DNA from: JADFOI01 sp965218935 | GTDB lineage: Bacteria > Acidobacteriota > UBA6911 > RPQK01 > JADFOI01 | Direction of reading: 5' to 3' | Assembly (NCBI GenBank): GCA_965218935.1 | Contig: CBDCMH010000007.1 | Span: 124,001-188,000 of the forward strand | Length of the DNA stretch: 64,000 nucleotides | In this document: piece after piece, positions 1 to 6,984 of the stretch | How positions within the stretch are numbered: the first letter of the stretch is position 1 | Layout: the number at the start of each line of letters is the position of its first letter | Made by a program: the position numbers and the translations under genes | The notes under the pieces: generated by a model | What the model was told of the DNA's origin: nothing | Database searches by the model: none | The model's input: only the letters and a program-made list of their open reading frames with translations

Positions 1-205
1 AGCAGCAGAATCCGGGTGGCGGTGTTCCTGTGAACGCCCGTGAGGCGGGAGACGGAGCGCATCGAGCAGCCTTCAAGGAGGAGATGGAGCACGGTTTCCT
101 GAAGTTTTCTGGGAAGGTGGTTCATTGTGGCCTTGACCTTTCTGCCAGGTCTGGACCACAATGAACGCTGCATGTTCCAGTGGCACAAACACTGGACATT
201 GGGGC
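1..205. other. Unassigned DNA left of the first insertion sequence
   Basis: No gene is recognised. One plus-strand frame is open from the window edge to a TGA at 162-164 and could be the 3' end of a truncated gene, but the encoded residues show no motif I know and no start is visible. The segment ends where the left inverted repeat of the IS3-family element begins. Confidence 0.3.
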
Positions 206-264
206 TGTATCCCGTCAGCGAAAGTGGGACACATAGGGCCGAGAGTTAAGAGAGAGTTGGAAGG

Positions 265-294
265 TTTGAGGGGGTGAGATCTCACCCCCTCAAA
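265..294. terminator. 30-bp perfect palindrome inside the IS3 element, upstream of orfA
   Basis: Two 15-base arms, TTTGAGGGGGTGAGA and its exact reverse complement, meet with no spacer. The site lies between the left inverted repeat (206) and orfA (362). No T-run follows directly. It could fold into a hairpin that blocks read-through from outside promoters, or occludes the orfA ribosome site in such transcripts, as in other insertion sequences; that role is inferred. Confidence 0.45.
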
Positions 295-361
295 GGGCTG
301 ATCTTGACAGCCCATCAGAGCAAGCCGATGCTGGTCATGGCACAACCAAAAGGAGAACGCT

Positions 362-688
362 ATGACCACAGACGTCGTCAAACAGATCCGTAGGGCCACC
401 CGCCGGAGATTCACGGCCGAAGAGAAGATCCACATCGTTTTGGAGGGGCTCCGCGGAGAGATTCCCGTCACCGAACTGTGCCGCAAAGAAGGGATTCAAC
501 CTTCGATCTACTACAAGTGGTCCAAGGCCTTCCTGGATTCGGGCAAAAACGGTCTAACCCGGGAGACCCAACGGAATGCGACTTCCGGTGAGGTGCGTCG
601 CTTGAAGGAGGAGAATGAGGCCTTGAAGAAGGCGGTGGCCGAGACGGTAGTGGAGAACCAAAAGCTAAAAAAAAGTTTGGGCCTGTAA
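362..688 (+). CDS. IS3-family transposase OrfA (helix-turn-helix)
   Basis: A 108-residue DNA-binding subunit. The N-terminal half carries the HTH_Tnp_1-type motif (RRFTAEEKIHIVLEGLRG, then ELCRKEGI..YYKW), and the C-terminal third is a leucine-zipper-like coiled coil rich in Glu and Lys (EVRRLKEENEALKKAV). IS3 OrfA proteins recognise the element's ends and usually also occur as an OrfAB fusion made by -1 frameshifting. The A8 run at 667-674 near the end of this gene provides such a site. Stop at 686-688; orfB starts 21 bases downstream in the -1 frame. Confidence 0.9.
   Translation: MTTDVVKQIRRATRRRFTAEEKIHIVLEGLRGEIPVTELCRKEGIQPSIYYKWSKAFLDSGKNGLTRETQRNATSGEVRRLKEENEALKKAVAETVVENQKLKKSLGL
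667..674 (+). promoter_or_regulatory. Probable -1 programmed frameshift site (A8 slippery run)
   Basis: In the orfA frame the bases read ctA AAA AAA agt, a canonical A_AAA_AAA heptamer. After a -1 slip the reading frame is open without a stop to the orfB ATG at 709, which gives an OrfAB fusion. A separate Shine-Dalgarno sequence (AAGGAGGT, 692-699) just before the orfB ATG suggests orfB can also start on its own. Confidence 0.65.
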
Positions 689-708
689 GGCGAAGGAGGT
701 ATCAGAGG

Positions 709-1707
709 ATGCTCAGCGAGCACAAGCTGGAAGTTTTAAGGACAGTGGAGGCCTCCGAGTTACCGGTCCGGGAGGTGCTGGATCAACTCGAGATCCCCCG
801 CTCGACCTACTATCGCTGGAGACACCCCTTTCGAAAGAGGGGGTTGGCAGGCTTGCGGGACCGTCCCCCAGGATCAGGACGGGTTTGGAATCAGATCCTG
901 CCCAAAGAACGGGACCGAATCCTGGAGATGGCGCTGCTGTTTCCAGAGTGGTCCTCACGAGAAGTGAGCTGCCAGGTGACGGATAGGTGCGGGTTTACGG
1001 TCTCGGAATCCTCGGTCTACCGGATTTTGAAAGCGGAAGGGCTGATTCGGGAGGTTCAACTCCGGAGCTTTCCAGCCGAATCGGAATATCGAATCAAGAC
1101 GACCCGACCCAACCAGCAGTGGCAAACGGATGCGACCTATCTTCTGGTCAAGAACTGGGGCTGGTACTATCTGATCTCAGTACTGGATGACTTTAGCCGG
1201 AGGATCCTGGCCTGGGGACTTCACACGGCCATGCGTGCTGGAGACTTCAGCCAGGTGGTCGAGGCGGCTTGTGAGAGAACGGGTGTGGAACAGGCTCCGT
1301 TGTCTGATCGGCCCCGGCTGGTGACAGACCGCGGACCGGCTTTGATCTCCAAAGACTTTGGTCAGTATCTGGAGACCAAGGGACTGGGCCACATCCTGGC
1401 CTCACCCTATCATCCCCAGACCAACGGGAAGATCGAACGCTACCATCGTTCCTGCAAGGAACGCATCAACCTAATGGTCTGGGAGACACCCGAGGAGTTG
1501 GAGCGAGAAATCGCGGTCTTTATCGACTACTACAACTCCAGGCGCTATCACGAGGCCCTGGGTAACGTCACACCCGATGACATGTACTTCGCAAGACGAG
1601 ATTCCATCCACACAAAAAGGAGAAGATTGAAAGGAGTCACCCTTGCCCGTCGGCAGGCGATCAATGCTAAACTAGCCCGATCAGCATCGGTTCCCACTGT
1701 CTCTTAG
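709..1707 (+). CDS. IS3-family transposase OrfB (DDE integrase core)
   Basis: A 332-residue catalytic subunit that cuts and joins IS ends. The N-terminal part has the HTH_21-like segment (ELPVREVLDQLEIPRSTYYRW). The rve-type core follows: first Asp in WQTDATYL, second in VTDRGPAL, and the catalytic Glu in NGKIERYHRS. These make a complete DDE triad. The ATG at 709 is preceded by AAGGAGGT at ideal spacing. The gene is intact, so the element may still be active. The C-terminal end (CDS 3' part, about 1570-1630) matches the relic near 12.34 kb. Confidence 0.92.
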   Translation: MLSEHKLEVLRTVEASELPVREVLDQLEIPRSTYYRWRHPFRKRGLAGLRDRPPGSGRVWNQILPKERDRILEMALLFPEWSSREVSCQVTDRCGFTVSESSVYRILKAEGLIREVQLRSFPAESEYRIKTTRPNQQWQTDATYLLVKNWGWYYLISVLDDFSRRILAWGLHTAMRAGDFSQVVEAACERTGVEQAPLSDRPRLVTDRGPALISKDFGQYLETKGLGHILASPYHPQTNGKIERYHRSCKERINLMVWETPEELEREIAVFIDYYNSRRYHEALGNVTPDDMYFARRDSIHTKRRRLKGVTLARRQAINAKLARSASVPTVS

Positions 1708-1799
1708 CTTGGAACCCCAAATGTCCCATTCTCGCTGAAGACGTACAGCGGCCACTCTCTTCACGGGCTCGCCTAGGCGGCATTACATATATGCAGTTG

Positions 1800-2375
1800 T
1801 CAGTCACGACGACGGTATACGATCTCGCGGTATCGCCCTAGTTGCTCACCATTCCGACCGAGACGGTAATTCACATACACGTAACCGTCTTCGGTAAGCG
1901 TTCCCACCCCTTTGTAAGTGGGCACCTGGCCCGCTTCGCCGATGAGTATCCAACGACCCTCAGTATCGAAACTAAACTCCGCTCTTGAAACCGCGTTTGA
2001 TTGATTGCTGATGCCAAAGGAGAAACCCTTGCCATTGTGGAAGCTGTGAACCGCACGCCAGTGGAAGACGCCGTCCTCACTTCTGTCGTCAACCTCAAGG
2101 AAGCGACCATTCATGATCATCCGCTGCTCAGAGATGGAGGTACTCTCGACAGGCTCACCATCAGGATCTTCCCATGTACGAACGGTCGCCGTATAGGAAC
2201 CCGCGAACTTCGCGAGGTGTCGGTGCTGTTCCCCAGGAGGAGCATCCATGGTGGCCAGCTGCGGAGGGACGATACCGGGACGCTGGGGTTGACGCTCCAC
2301 CTGCGAATCTGCGCATGCGGTGAGAAGCAGAGCACCCAAGAAGCTGACGGATAATACTTGAATGCGATGTTTCAC
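1800..2375 (-). CDS. DUF1579-like lipoprotein
   Basis: A predicted secreted lipoprotein of 191 residues. A GTG start at 2375 is chosen because GGAGG lies just upstream and it places a clean lipoprotein signal (charged MKHR, hydrophobic run, lipobox LLTA-C at Cys21) at the N-terminus; an in-frame ATG at 2402 would add nine residues. After a Pro/Gln-rich linker the mature part shows the DUF1579 pattern: LAKFAGSYTATVRTW, then MIMNGRFLEV, then SFDTEGRWILIGE. DUF1579 proteins are small lipocalin-like beta folds of unknown ligand. It is transcribed toward the IS3 element and has an operator-like palindrome 50 bp upstream. Confidence 0.7.
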   Translation of the reverse strand: MKHRIQVLSVSFLGALLLTACADSQVERQPQRPGIVPPQLATMDAPPGEQHRHLAKFAGSYTATVRTWEDPDGEPVESTSISEQRMIMNGRFLEVDDRSEDGVFHWRAVHSFHNGKGFSFGISNQSNAVSRAEFSFDTEGRWILIGEAGQVPTYKGVGTLTEDGYVYVNYRLGRNGEQLGRYREIVYRRRD

Positions 2376-2425
2376 TTCACTCCTCCCATCTGTCCACCTC
2401 ATTGCGTAAGCCGCCTAACAGTGAA

Positions 2426-2441
2426 TATACTGGTCAGTATA
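2426..2441. promoter_or_regulatory. Operator-like palindrome upstream of the DUF1579 gene
   Basis: Arms TATACTG and CAGTATA are separated by GT. Size and sequence style resemble TetR-family operators. It is about 50 bp upstream of the likely GTG start of the minus-strand lipoprotein gene, where a repressor could block its promoter. No regulator gene is adjacent, so the role is inferred. Confidence 0.4.
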
Positions 2442-2826
2442 CTATTCCAGTAGTCCGTATAAGACGGAAGCGATCAATCTCGACCTCAATGTTGATATGC
2501 TCGTGGTCAGTTCTATGCTGGGCTCGAGATTATCGATCCTGACAAGGACTTGCAGTTCGAAGAGTTGCTTCTTGCACTGAGGACACGTCTGAAAGGGACG
2601 CGGCTTCTGGACAACATTGTGCCCAAAGGGTGCCTGTCAGCTAATGACGAAACAGGGGGCACTGTTACCTTTACCTGTCTTATAGCCGTCAGCCTTGGCC
2701 ATCGGTGGGAGACCTCGTGTGACCCATGTCACTGGAATATCCTTCCGATACCAGTAAAATGTCCTACAAGTTTAGCTTTTAGAAGCACTTAGATCTTCTT
2801 ACCGGAAAAAGGATGGATTGAAGGGC
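2442..2826. other. Intergenic stretch without a recognisable gene
   Basis: About 385 bases between the divergent lipoprotein and deoxyribosyltransferase-like genes. An 80-codon plus-strand frame at 2550-2792 exists but lacks a ribosome site and any familiar sequence pattern, and I do not regard it as a gene. Promoters for the flanking genes must lie here. Confidence 0.4.
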
Positions 2827-3252
2827 ATGATGAAAGAGGCGAATAAGCCTACGGTCTATCTTGCTGGAGATCCTAAAAGTGGGTGGCAGACCAAAGTTTG
2901 CAAAGCGATCCAAGACCTTCAGTTACTCGATCCCAGCAAACACGACCTGGCTGATCCACAAGAACTGACCCGTTGGGGTTTACGGGCGATCAGAGAAGCT
3001 GACGTTGTGCTTGCCTACCTGGACGAGCAGAACAAGAATGGGTACTCCCTTGCGATGGAGCTTGGATATGCCAAGGCGTTGGGGAAAACGATCCTGCTCG
3101 TGGAGGAGCATGAACCGGGGGAGCAGGACAAATACTTTCAAACAGTTCGTGAGGTAGCGGATTTTTGTTTTGACTCTTTGGGAGAGGCGGTAAGCTATCT
3201 GGTCCTATCCTTCTTATTCGAGCAAAACGCCAAAGAAAAAAATAGGGGATAG
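2827..3252 (+). CDS. Nucleoside 2-deoxyribosyltransferase-like protein
   Basis: A 141-residue Rossmann-like protein. The pattern fits the nucleoside 2-deoxyribosyltransferase family (PF05014-type): N-terminal VYLAGDPKSGW, a central ADVVLAYLDEQN, and the NGYSLAMELGYAKALGK block, in which the Glu is the expected catalytic residue. Family enzymes exchange bases on deoxyribonucleosides, or hydrolyse modified nucleotides. No nucleotide-salvage partner is adjacent, so the substrate is open. The ATG at 2827 (with another at 2830) is preceded by AAGGG; a TTG at 2818 would add three residues. Length is normal for the family. Confidence 0.72.
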   Translation: MMKEANKPTVYLAGDPKSGWQTKVCKAIQDLQLLDPSKHDLADPQELTRWGLRAIREADVVLAYLDEQNKNGYSLAMELGYAKALGKTILLVEEHEPGEQDKYFQTVREVADFCFDSLGEAVSYLVLSFLFEQNAKEKNRG

Positions 3253-3290
3253 GACGGCGGGTTCAGGGGGTCAGTCGTGAGGAATACCGG

Positions 3291-3771
3291 TTAGATCCAC
3301 TTGGCCATGATGGTCAACCACATTTCCAGCTTTTCAGCGTGATCTCTCAGCTCCTGGTCGTTCTGCTCACTCTTTGCCTTGCTCTCCTGCAGGCTCAGAT
3401 TCAGTTTCTTAAGCGCCTGCACCTCTTTCCTTAAACGAGCGGTGAGGCCTCCCACCACAGCCCCCGTCAGGATGAGAAAGCTCGACCAGGCCATAATGTT
3501 CATCCACAGATCCAGTTGGGTAAAGGCGGGCATGAAGGCGGTGGGAAAGAAATAGACGTAAACGATAACCAGCAAGGTACAAAGAACGCCTCCCAGCAGG
3601 GCACTGCGCAGCTCCAGATAAATAGGAAGCAATCAGGACCACGATGAAATAGAAGTTCAGGAAGACCAGCTTATAGGGGACGAAGTAGTTGATGCCGGCA
3701 ACGCTGAGCAGGATGAAAAGAACAAAAACCTGTTCAAAGTTTCTGAGCAGGTACTTCTTGAGATGTTCCAT
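3291..3771 (-). pseudogene. Frameshifted membrane-anchored coiled-coil protein (sensor-like N-terminus)
   Basis: Two overlapping minus-strand frames together encode one protein. The first (ATG at 3771) gives MEHLKKYLLRNFEQ and two membrane segments; the second (to 3291) continues with RSALLGGVLC, two more membrane segments and a Gln/Glu/Lys-rich coiled coil. Removing one T in the run near 3619-3624 joins them smoothly as ASYYLELRSALLGG. The four-helix region followed by a coiled coil resembles the N-terminal sensor part of signalling proteins, but no catalytic domain follows. Either the gene is a frameshifted, truncated relic, or a sequencing error hides a short intact protein. Confidence 0.6.
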
Positions 3772-3792
3772 GAACGAGGTCTCAGTTCAACA

Positions 3793-3827
3793 GCCGAGGG
3801 ATCTGTGAACGGAGCTGATCCCTCGGC
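3793..3827. other. Perfect 11-bp stem hairpin upstream of the frameshifted gene
   Basis: Arms GCCGAGGGATC and GATCCCTCGGC are separated by 13 bases. It lies 21 bases upstream of the minus-strand ATG at 3771, so it would fold in that gene's 5' leader. No T-run follows on either strand. Function unknown. Confidence 0.45.
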
Positions 3828-4370
3828 GGAAGTTAACGGCGTCGGGCATCAGAAAGGGTTACCCCAAAGAAGGATCACCCATAATGCGCGACACACCGCT
3901 TCAAGGAGCAATTTCTGTTCCAGCTGTTTGGGAGTGTCGAGCCGGGAGCTTGTCTTCCCCTCTATCCCTTTATTTATCAACTATTTTGGGGAAGGACGCC
4001 GGCTGGACAGGCTTGGAGTCCTTGAACGGATTGTTAACCCCAGGGGACAGATTTCTCGCCTATTGTGTTCCCCGGAAGCGATGAAAATGTATTGGAATCA
4101 ACCCTTTATAAGATTTTTTAAAGAAGGAGGCGGTGTTAACCCACATTGACATCGGGGTGACAACGGCAGGATGCGCCCTTCGCTGGATTCGAACCGCCGG
4201 TCTCCCATTTTGTCCCTGTCCAGATAGGGAAAAATGCCCTTTCGCGTCATTTCGGCTTCATGCATTGTGCCGATAATCGGCTTTTTGGGCAGGGTACTCA
4301 ACTGACCATAAAACCTATAACTAGAATGATATATTAGGTTTATAAGAGACATGCGGGGCCGATAAAAGTG
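3828..4370. other. Gene-poor stretch before the first pilin
   Basis: About 540 bases. A 128-codon plus-strand frame (3763-4149) has no familiar motif and irregular composition, and I treat it as chance. Around 4168-4200 the minus strand contains a T-loop-like GGTTCGAATCC, but the rest of a tRNA fold is missing. The right end holds the pilin promoter region. Confidence 0.4.
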
Positions 4371-4386
4371 TGGCATGGTTTTTGCA
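4371..4386 (+). promoter_or_regulatory. Sigma-54 (-24/-12) promoter of the first pilin gene
   Basis: TGGCATGGTTTTTGCA matches the RpoN consensus (TGGCAC-N5-TTGC): GG at 4372-4373, exactly ten bases, then GC at 4384-4385. Transcription would start near 4397, 18 bases before the ATG at 4415. Sigma-54 control of major pilin genes is well known. An enhancer site for a PilR-like activator was not located. Confidence 0.8.
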
Positions 4387-4414
4387 AGTAAGAGCCGGTG
4401 AAAAGGAGATATTT

Positions 4415-4846
4415 ATGAGACACAACAAAGGGTTTTCGTTGATTGAATTGCTTATCGTGGTAGCCATTATTGGGATTATCGCGGCTATCGCCGTCCCCAA
4501 TCTTCTGCAGTCCAAGGCTGCAGCCAATGAGGCTTCAGCGATCAGTGCCATCCGTAACGTCGTGACTTCACAGATCACTTACTCTGCGACGGTGGGGTCA
4601 GGACAATACGCAGCCGATCTGGCTGCCCTGCAGGGTGCCAGCTTGATTGACAGCGTGCTGGGTTCTGGAACGAAGGACGGATATACGTTCACCAGTTCTG
4701 GTGCTGCCAACACCTTCGAGGTCACTGCGGGCCCCGTTGCTTATGGTTCCACCGGCACCCGTTACTTCTTCTCTGATGAGTCGGGTGTTATCCGCTATGA
4801 CACCGGCGCAGCTGCGACGGTCGCCTCTAGCCCCTTGGGCCAGTAA
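4415..4846 (+). CDS. Type IV pilin (prepilin), major-pilin-like
   Basis: A 143-residue prepilin. The short leader MRHNKG precedes the cleavage site G/F, followed by FSLIELLIVVAIIGI with the conserved Glu at +5 of the mature protein, and AIAVPNLLQSK, the classic N-terminal pilin helix. The remainder is a Gly/Ser/Thr-rich globular head ending SSPLGQ. Prepilin peptidase cleaves and N-methylates such proteins for assembly into pili or a type II pseudopilus. The ATG at 4415 has AAGGAGAT upstream. No assembly genes are adjacent. A relative at 52.1 kb shares the head pattern (SxTKDGYTF, YDT/YTT, SxPLG end), so the genome has a small scattered pilin family. Confidence 0.9.
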   Translation: MRHNKGFSLIELLIVVAIIGIIAAIAVPNLLQSKAAANEASAISAIRNVVTSQITYSATVGSGQYAADLAALQGASLIDSVLGSGTKDGYTFTSSGAANTFEVTAGPVAYGSTGTRYFFSDESGVIRYDTGAAATVASSPLGQ

Positions 4847-4875
4847 TCCAGGCGATTTCGGTTCGCACATCTGTA

Positions 4876-4900
4876 AGGGCAACCCCAAACGGGTTGCCCT
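4876..4900 (+). terminator. Hairpin just after the pilin gene (no T-run)
   Basis: Arms AGGGCAACC and GGTTGCCCT with a 7-base loop form a 9-bp stem 30 bases after the pilin stop. No T-run follows. It may stabilise the 3' end of the pilin mRNA, ahead of the true terminator at 4957-4983. Confidence 0.45.
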
Positions 4901-4956
4901 CACCTGATGTCTTGCGAGCCCCTTCATCAAAGCCTCAGAACCGTTACTACAGGATC

Positions 4957-4983
4957 AAGGGGGGTAGAAATACCCCTTTTTTT
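4957..4983 (+). terminator. Rho-independent terminator of the pilin transcript
   Basis: GGGGTA-GAAA-TACCCC forms a perfect stem with a GAAA tetraloop, followed directly by seven T bases. It is about 110 bases downstream of the pilin stop and ends a monocistronic pilin mRNA together with the sigma-54 promoter upstream. Confidence 0.85.
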
Positions 4984-5065
4984 CTGTCCCCACCCAGTTC
5001 ACAAAGTCCTAGACAAACCTAAACCCGACGACTGCAGTAAGAATGGATGAATTCCGGTTAGCGAC

Positions 5066-5575
5066 TCATCCCTTATGGGCAGGGAGAGAGAACGTTCTGG
5101 AAAGCCAGGAATTTTCAAAGGGAGTTTCAAACTCAGCGGAGCGCAGCTGCCCCAGGGTCGTGAAAAGGGTCTGGAAGACCTGAGTATCGGAAGTGATTTC
5201 TCCCGATTCCATGAGATCCTGAAACTTGAGCTGATCCACCGCCTGAATCGTCCCTTCCTTGTCGCGATAGAAGAGAAGACCTCCCTTGAGACCGTCCAAC
5301 CCATGGACCGTTTTGAAGGTCTTGAAATTGCGCAGGAGACTGTCCATCGAGCAGCCCGAGACCCCGTCCCGGGAGTAAGCGGCCGTTACCACAAAGCGCC
5401 CGGACAGAATCTTAAAGACCGCCTTGACCGGAGTGCCGTGGGAAACCCATTGGGGCAGGAATGCTTCCAGTCCTTTTTGAATGATTTCCTGTTGTTCCCC
5501 GCTTAACTCCTGTTCAAAGCAGTGAACCCAGACCCGGGCTTCGTCAGGCAGATCTTGAAACTCACTCAGGCTCAT
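5066..5575 (-). CDS. Conserved hypothetical protein with a GCSMD motif
   Basis: A soluble protein of 169 residues with no signal peptide or membrane segment. It matches a conserved family that I recognise only by pattern: an N-terminal LPDEARVWVHCFE, a middle WVSHGTPVKAVFKIL..RFVVTAAY, and the invariant GVSGCSMDSLLRN. Family members are sometimes labelled ABC transporter ATPase, but no Walker motifs are present, so that label is unsupported. The conserved Cys in GCSMD is a candidate functional residue. It lies 130 bases downstream of the LysM/M23 lipoprotein gene on the same strand and may share its transcript. Confidence 0.7.
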   Translation of the reverse strand: MSLSEFQDLPDEARVWVHCFEQELSGEQQEIIQKGLEAFLPQWVSHGTPVKAVFKILSGRFVVTAAYSRDGVSGCSMDSLLRNFKTFKTVHGLDGLKGGLLFYRDKEGTIQAVDQLKFQDLMESGEITSDTQVFQTLFTTLGQLRSAEFETPFENSWLSRTFSLPAHKG

Positions 5576-5708
5576 CTCCCTATTTTACACCAGAATCGAA
5601 GAGCAGAGAACCCAAGCGGGGAGAAATCCTGGTCTTGATCGTCCTTTGAGCTCAGGATACAGTCGGCATCCCGACTTTGCACATCCGCAAATTTCCAAGG
5701 CTTTAAGC

Positions 5709-6407
5709 TCACTGCCGTAGGTAGGGAAGAGGGTCGACCGGAACTTCACCCCTGCGGATTTCGAAGTGGCAGTGCTCGGTGGTGGCATTGCCCGTTTGCC
5801 CGATGCGGGCGACGGCCTGGCCGCGGTGAACCTGCTGGCCTTTTTGAACCAGCAGTTTCGAGTTATGGGCGTACAGCGAGCGCAGCCCGTCGCCGTGATC
5901 CAGGATGATGGTCCTTCCATAATCGCGCATGGAGGAACTGTAAAGCACACGGCCGGAGCGTACGGCCAGTACCTCCTGGTCCCTCCTGCCGCGGATATCC
6001 ACGCCGGTGTGCCGGTGGCCGCTGCGGCGTTCCCCGAAGTAGGAGAGGATCCTGCCCCCTGGCACCGGCCAGGACCAAGTCAGGGTTCGAGCTCCCGGGA
6101 CGAGAATCCTCTGATCGACGTACAATTCGTCAGGGTTGGCGAGGTGGTTGACCCGAATCAGCTCCTCAACACTCACCCCGTAGTGTCTGGAGATCCAGTA
6201 CAGGGTCTGCCCTGGCTCTACGATGTGAAAGAGGCCGGCACTTTCCTCTTCCTGGTCTGTGGGATCGGGCTCCCGGGTGCCGGTCTCAACCGTGGGACGG
6301 ATGGGAGGCGGTTGAGAACGACCGCAACCGGCCAGACCCAGGGAGATGGCCAGAGTGGCGAGCCCGACCAGTTTGCTTTGACCCAAAAGGGTTCTAGCGA
6401 CTTCCAT
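5709..6407 (-). CDS. LysM and M23 peptidase domain lipoprotein (NlpD/EnvC type)
   Basis: An envelope protein of 232 residues. The N-terminus is a lipoprotein signal with lipobox GLAG-C around residue 28. A Pro/Glu linker leads to a LysM domain (about residues 60-104: HIVEPGQTLYWISRHYGV, then LYVDQRILVP) that binds peptidoglycan. The C-terminal half is an M23 (LytM) domain with HTGVDI, LYAH and the H-x-H motif EHCHFEIR. The zinc ligands (His and Asp of HTGVD, His of HCH) are all present, so it may be an active endopeptidase rather than a pure amidase activator like E. coli NlpD. Likely role: cell separation or wall remodelling at the outer membrane. The ATG at 6407 is the first in frame. Confidence 0.88.
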   Translation of the reverse strand: MEVARTLLGQSKLVGLATLAISLGLAGCGRSQPPPIRPTVETGTREPDPTDQEEESAGLFHIVEPGQTLYWISRHYGVSVEELIRVNHLANPDELYVDQRILVPGARTLTWSWPVPGGRILSYFGERRSGHRHTGVDIRGRRDQEVLAVRSGRVLYSSSMRDYGRTIILDHGDGLRSLYAHNSKLLVQKGQQVHRGQAVARIGQTGNATTEHCHFEIRRGEVPVDPLPYLRQ

Positions 6408-6429
6408 AGCAAAGACTAGGATATCAAGG

Positions 6430-6558
6430 GACGGTGCGCTCCTTACTTCTCGATAAGAGTGTCATTGAAGCTAAAGGTTTCACTTTCAAGGGTTTAAAAG
6501 TGAGGGGTCCAACGCCCCGGGGGGAGACTCTCTCCCGGGGCGCTAGATCCTTTTTTTT
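6430..6558 (+). ncRNA. Possible small RNA or leader ending in a strong hairpin
   Basis: Downstream of the divergent M23 gene start, the plus strand holds a 7-bp hairpin (TCACTTT / AAAGTGA, near 6478-6502), then a very stable hairpin with arms CGCCCCGGG (6513-6521) and CCCGGGGCG (6534-6542), then eight T bases (6551-6558). No convincing gene precedes it. It could be a short RNA with its own terminator, or an attenuator in the leader of the HTH gene at 6651. The eight bases between stem and T-run make it a non-ideal terminator. Confidence 0.35.
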
Positions 6559-6650
6559 GGCAATATGCGTCACCCGTATGTGCTACAAGACATCGCTCTA
6601 TAGGCACGACCCGATCTTACCGTTGTTTCGAGCGAGAGGGAGGTACTCTC

Positions 6651-6836
6651 ATGGCCGTTCTTTGGGATGCAGCACGGGAGCTACTTACTGTTGAGGAAGC
6701 CGCCAAGTACTTGGGTGTGACACAGAGCGAAATCTATACCTGGGCTTGGAGAAAAACCATCCCCTCTGTGAGACTGGACTATCGTCTTCTTTTTGACCGA
6801 GAGGATTTGGACACGTGCCGCACATCCCCGAACTAG
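6651..6836 (+). CDS. Excisionase-like helix-turn-helix DNA-binding protein
   Basis: A 61-residue protein of the HTH_17 / excisionase type: LLTVEEAAKYLGVTQSEIYTWAWRKTIPSVRLDYRLLFDREDLDTC. The order is MerR-like helix-turn-helix, then the wing (VRLDYRLLFDREDL) that contacts DNA. Such proteins act as excisionases for integrated elements or as small regulators. The ATG has GGGAGG at good spacing. No integrase is adjacent, so its target is unknown. Confidence 0.75.
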   Translation: MAVLWDAARELLTVEEAAKYLGVTQSEIYTWAWRKTIPSVRLDYRLLFDREDLDTCRTSPN

Positions 6837-6984
6837 CCAGGGTCCCACTCCAAGTCATTTTTACCCCTCTGACCCACCAAAGTTGCCGAAAACCGGCAAA
6901 ACACAGTGTGTGAGCGCCATCACAGCACTCTTGCCAGCCGTTGGTTAAGCTGAACCTCGCAAGTAAGCAACTTTGGAGGCATTC

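Larger units (their letters stand above)
206..1747 (+). mobile_element. IS3-family insertion sequence, apparently complete
   Basis: Two overlapping-frame transposase genes (orfA, orfB) lie between imperfect inverted repeats. The left end reads TGTATCCCGTCAGCG, and the right end on the other strand reads TGTACGTCTTCAGCG; about 22 of 28 positions match when the two ends are aligned. The length of about 1.54 kb, the TGTA tips and the orfA/orfB arrangement in a -1 frame relation are typical of IS3 elements. I see no convincing target-site duplication, so the exact ends are uncertain by a base or two. A decayed copy of the orfB 3' end occurs near 12.34 kb, so a relative has been in this region before. 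Confidence 0.85.

Noticed and set aside
2550..2792. 80-codon plus-strand frame
   Set aside because: No ribosome site, no homology pattern, irregular composition.
3600..3640. Programmed frameshift in the membrane sensor gene
   Set aside because: No slippery heptamer or stimulating structure; a base indel is simpler.
3763..4149. 128-codon plus-strand frame upstream of the first pilin
   Set aside because: It overlaps the minus-strand sensor start and the leader hairpin and shows no protein-like pattern.
4150..4240. tRNA-like T-loop (GGTTCGAATCC on the minus strand)
   Set aside because: T-stem pairs poorly, and no acceptor, D-arm or anticodon arm can be drawn around it.
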